NCBI GenBank assembly: GCA_902795985.1
Contig: CADBNG010000144.1
Span: forward strand, 1-6,376
Source: an uncultured Lachnospiraceae bacterium
Lineage (GTDB): Bacteria > Bacillota_A > Clostridia > Lachnospirales > Lachnospiraceae
DNA: 6,376 nt
Reading direction: 5' to 3'
Positions within the stretch are counted from its first letter, which is position 1; each line of letters begins with the position of its first letter. A model generated the notes under the pieces. That model did no database searches. It was not told where the DNA came from and saw nothing but the letters and a program-made list of their open reading frames with translations. The position numbers and the translations under genes are program-made. This document shows positions 4,736 through 6,376 of this stretch, piece after piece.

Positions 4736-6376
4736 ATGGATTTTGGCAGAAAAGGCCTTCGCAGAAAAATTGACCGTCTGGAGTCCAGCACCTCCCGCAT
4801 CGGGAACTGGGCCGGCGTTTCCGCGTTCCGGATTGCGCTGATCCTGATTATTGCAGTAATCGTTTTTGCTGTCTGTTTCGTGATCGGATCCTACCGCGGC
4901 ATTCTCGCAAATACCCCGAGCATCTCGGAAGTGAACATCATGCCGCTGGGCTATGCTACCTTCATTTATGATTCCCAGGGAAACGAACTTCAGAAGCTGA
5001 ATACCGCCGAAGGAAACCGGATCTCCGTTTCCATTGATGAAATTCCCCTCAACATGCAGCACGCGATCGTTGCCATTGAGGACGCCCGTTTCTATCTGCA
5101 CAACGGTGTGGATCCTTTCGGTATGATCCGCGCGATGGCAGTTGCGGTATCCACCGGTTTTTCCCGTACGGAAGGCGCCAGCACGATTACGCAGCAGCTG
5201 CTGAAAAACAATGTGTTTACGGACTGGACCGAAGAATCCGGCTTCCGCAGGATCGAAAGAAAGCTCCAGGAGCAGTATCTGGCGACCCAGCTGGAGGCCG
5301 CGCTGACGGCTTCGGGCGTGGATGCCAAATCCATTATTCTGGAAAACTATCTGAACACCGTCAATTTCGGCGCCGGCTGCTACGGCGTACAGACGGCCTC
5401 CCAGACTTATTTCGGCAAAGACTGCACCGAACTGACCCTGTCCGAATGCGCTGTCCTTGCCGCTATACCGCAGAATCCGACACGGTACAATCCCCTGATT
5501 TACCCGGAGTATAATCTGGAACGTCAGCAAACCGTTCTTAAATACATGCTGGATCAGGGATACATTTCCCGTATGGATTATGAAGAGGCTATCCAGGACA
5601 ACGTCTACTACCGGATTCATGAACATAACGAGGAGGAAGATACCATTGCTCCCTACTCTTTCTTTGTGGACGAGCTGATCTCCCAGGTGGAAAACGACCT
5701 GATTGAAAAGAAAGGCTATACGGAAGTACAGGCCTTTTACGCCGTTTACAGCGGCGGTCTCCGTATTTATTCCACGGAGGACCCCTTCATCCAGACGGTA
5801 ATGGAAGGGGAATTCAAAAACGAGGAAAACTTCCCGGAGACCGTGACCTACGCCCTGGACTGGGCCCTCACCGTGGATCACGCCAACGGAGAACGGATTA
5901 ATTACAGCCGCGAAATGCTGCAGCTGTACTTCCGTGAAAACGATCCGGAATTCGACCTGCTGTTTGACAGCGAAGAAGAAGCTCAATCCTATGTGGATCA
6001 GTACAAGGCAGCGGTGGTCGGACCGGATGATGAAATCGTTGCCGAACGTTTCAGCGCGGCTCTGCAGCCGCAGGCCGCCATGACAGTTGTCGATCAGAGA
6101 AACGGCCACGTTCTCGGCATCGTCGGCGGACGCGGTGAAAAAATGGCCAGTCTGACCCTGAACCGTGCGACCGACACGTACCGGCAGCCCGGATCCACCT
6201 TCAAAATCCTTTCAACCTATGGTCCGGCCCTGGATCTCGGCGTCATCAATCTTTCCACCAAACTGGACGATGAGCCCTATAATTACGATGACGGAACCCC
6301 GGTCAACAATTCCGATATGGCATTTCACGGAAGCGTGAGTATTCGTGACGCGATCCGGTACTCCTATAACGTTATC
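4736..6376 (+). CDS. Class A penicillin-binding protein (glycosyltransferase-transpeptidase), 3' end beyond window
   Basis: The first 547 codons of a bifunctional cell-wall synthase are present, open without a stop to the right edge. A cytoplasmic tail (1-30) and one membrane anchor (about 31-51, IALILIIAVIVFAVCFVIG) precede a GT51 domain that polymerises lipid II into glycan. Its motifs are IEDARFYLHNGVD with catalytic E115, EGASTITQQLLKNN (146-159), RKLQEQYLATQLE with the second Glu E179, ILENYLNTVNFGAGCYGVQ (201-219) and LSECAVLAAIPQNP (235-248). After a linker of about 200 residues, the transpeptidase domain shows RQPGSTFK with nucleophile S487 and K490, and the SxN motif S543-Y544-N545. 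The third (KTG) motif must lie outside the window. ATG 4736 is chosen for AGGGGAG (4723-4729) six bases upstream. It is probably the PBP1a/PonA type; the exact paralogue cannot be told. The single-pass anchor places both catalytic domains outside the cytoplasm. Confidence 0.95.
   Translation, partial: MDFGRKGLRRKIDRLESSTSRIGNWAGVSAFRIALILIIAVIVFAVCFVIGSYRGILANTPSISEVNIMPLGYATFIYDSQGNELQKLNTAEGNRISVSIDEIPLNMQHAIVAIEDARFYLHNGVDPFGMIRAMAVAVSTGFSRTEGASTITQQLLKNNVFTDWTEESGFRRIERKLQEQYLATQLEAALTASGVDAKSIILENYLNTVNFGAGCYGVQTASQTYFGKDCTELTLSECAVLAAIPQNPTRYNPLIYPEYNLERQQTVLKYMLDQGYISRMDYEEAIQDNVYYRIHEHNEEEDTIAPYSFFVDELISQVENDLIEKKGYTEVQAFYAVYSGGLRIYSTEDPFIQTVMEGEFKNEENFPETVTYALDWALTVDHANGERINYSREMLQLYFRENDPEFDLLFDSEEEAQSYVDQYKAAVVGPDDEIVAERFSAALQPQAAMTVVDQRNGHVLGIVGGRGEKMASLTLNRATDTYRQPGSTFKILSTYGPALDLGVINLSTKLDDEPYNYDDGTPVNNSDMAFHGSVSIRDAIRYSYNVI

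Noticed and set aside
4721..6109. A 462-codon open frame on the minus strand across the PBP gene
   Set aside because: The opposite strand carries every expected GT51 motif and the SxxK and SxN motifs. The antisense frame has no recognisable family and its existence follows from codon bias.

Overview
The window looks like ordinary chromosome of a Gram-positive, probably clostridial (Eubacteriales-type) bacterium of moderate GC content. This rests on strong AGGAGG-type ribosome binding sites, the tsaE/tsaB/rimI clustering usual in Firmicutes, and a class A penicillin-binding protein with a clostridial-looking glycosyltransferase domain. There is no tRNA, rRNA, CRISPR array, insertion sequence or phage gene. 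The genus cannot be fixed from this sequence.

Left part (1-3099, minus strand): a tightly packed operon read right to left as tsaE, a secreted HAD-family phosphatase-like protein, tsaB, rimI, and the first codons of another gene cut by the window edge. Neighbouring genes overlap by 4 bases (ATGA) at tsaE/HAD and tsaB/rimI. HAD and tsaB are 8 bases apart, and rimI is separated from the edge gene by 1 base, so translational coupling is likely. TsaE and TsaB act with TsaD (not seen here) in making the universal tRNA modification t6A, and RimI acetylates ribosomal protein S18. The exported HAD protein is the odd member: it carries a signal peptide and a C-terminal domain that resembles DUF3574.

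Middle (3100-3368): a divergent intergenic region. It holds a leftward promoter for the tsa operon, a rightward promoter (TTGCCA-17-TATACT) for a cyclophilin, and a rightward terminator-like hairpin followed by seven T's that has no obvious gene to terminate.

Right part (3369-6376): a cytoplasmic cyclophilin (plus), a YigZ/IMPACT-family protein (minus) and the first 547 codons of a class A penicillin-binding protein (plus, open at the right edge). The cyclophilin and yigZ converge on a 99-base gap holding two inverted repeats, one with a GGAACCGTCCCC core that looks like a dispersed REP-type element. yigZ and the PBP diverge from a 113-base gap where their predicted promoters overlap at the -35 regions.

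Most of the window is conserved housekeeping sequence. I found no convincing new defence, mobile or biosynthetic system. The points most worth a second look are the exported HAD/DUF3574-like fusion inside the t6A operon, the REP-like palindrome and the orphan terminator-like hairpin.
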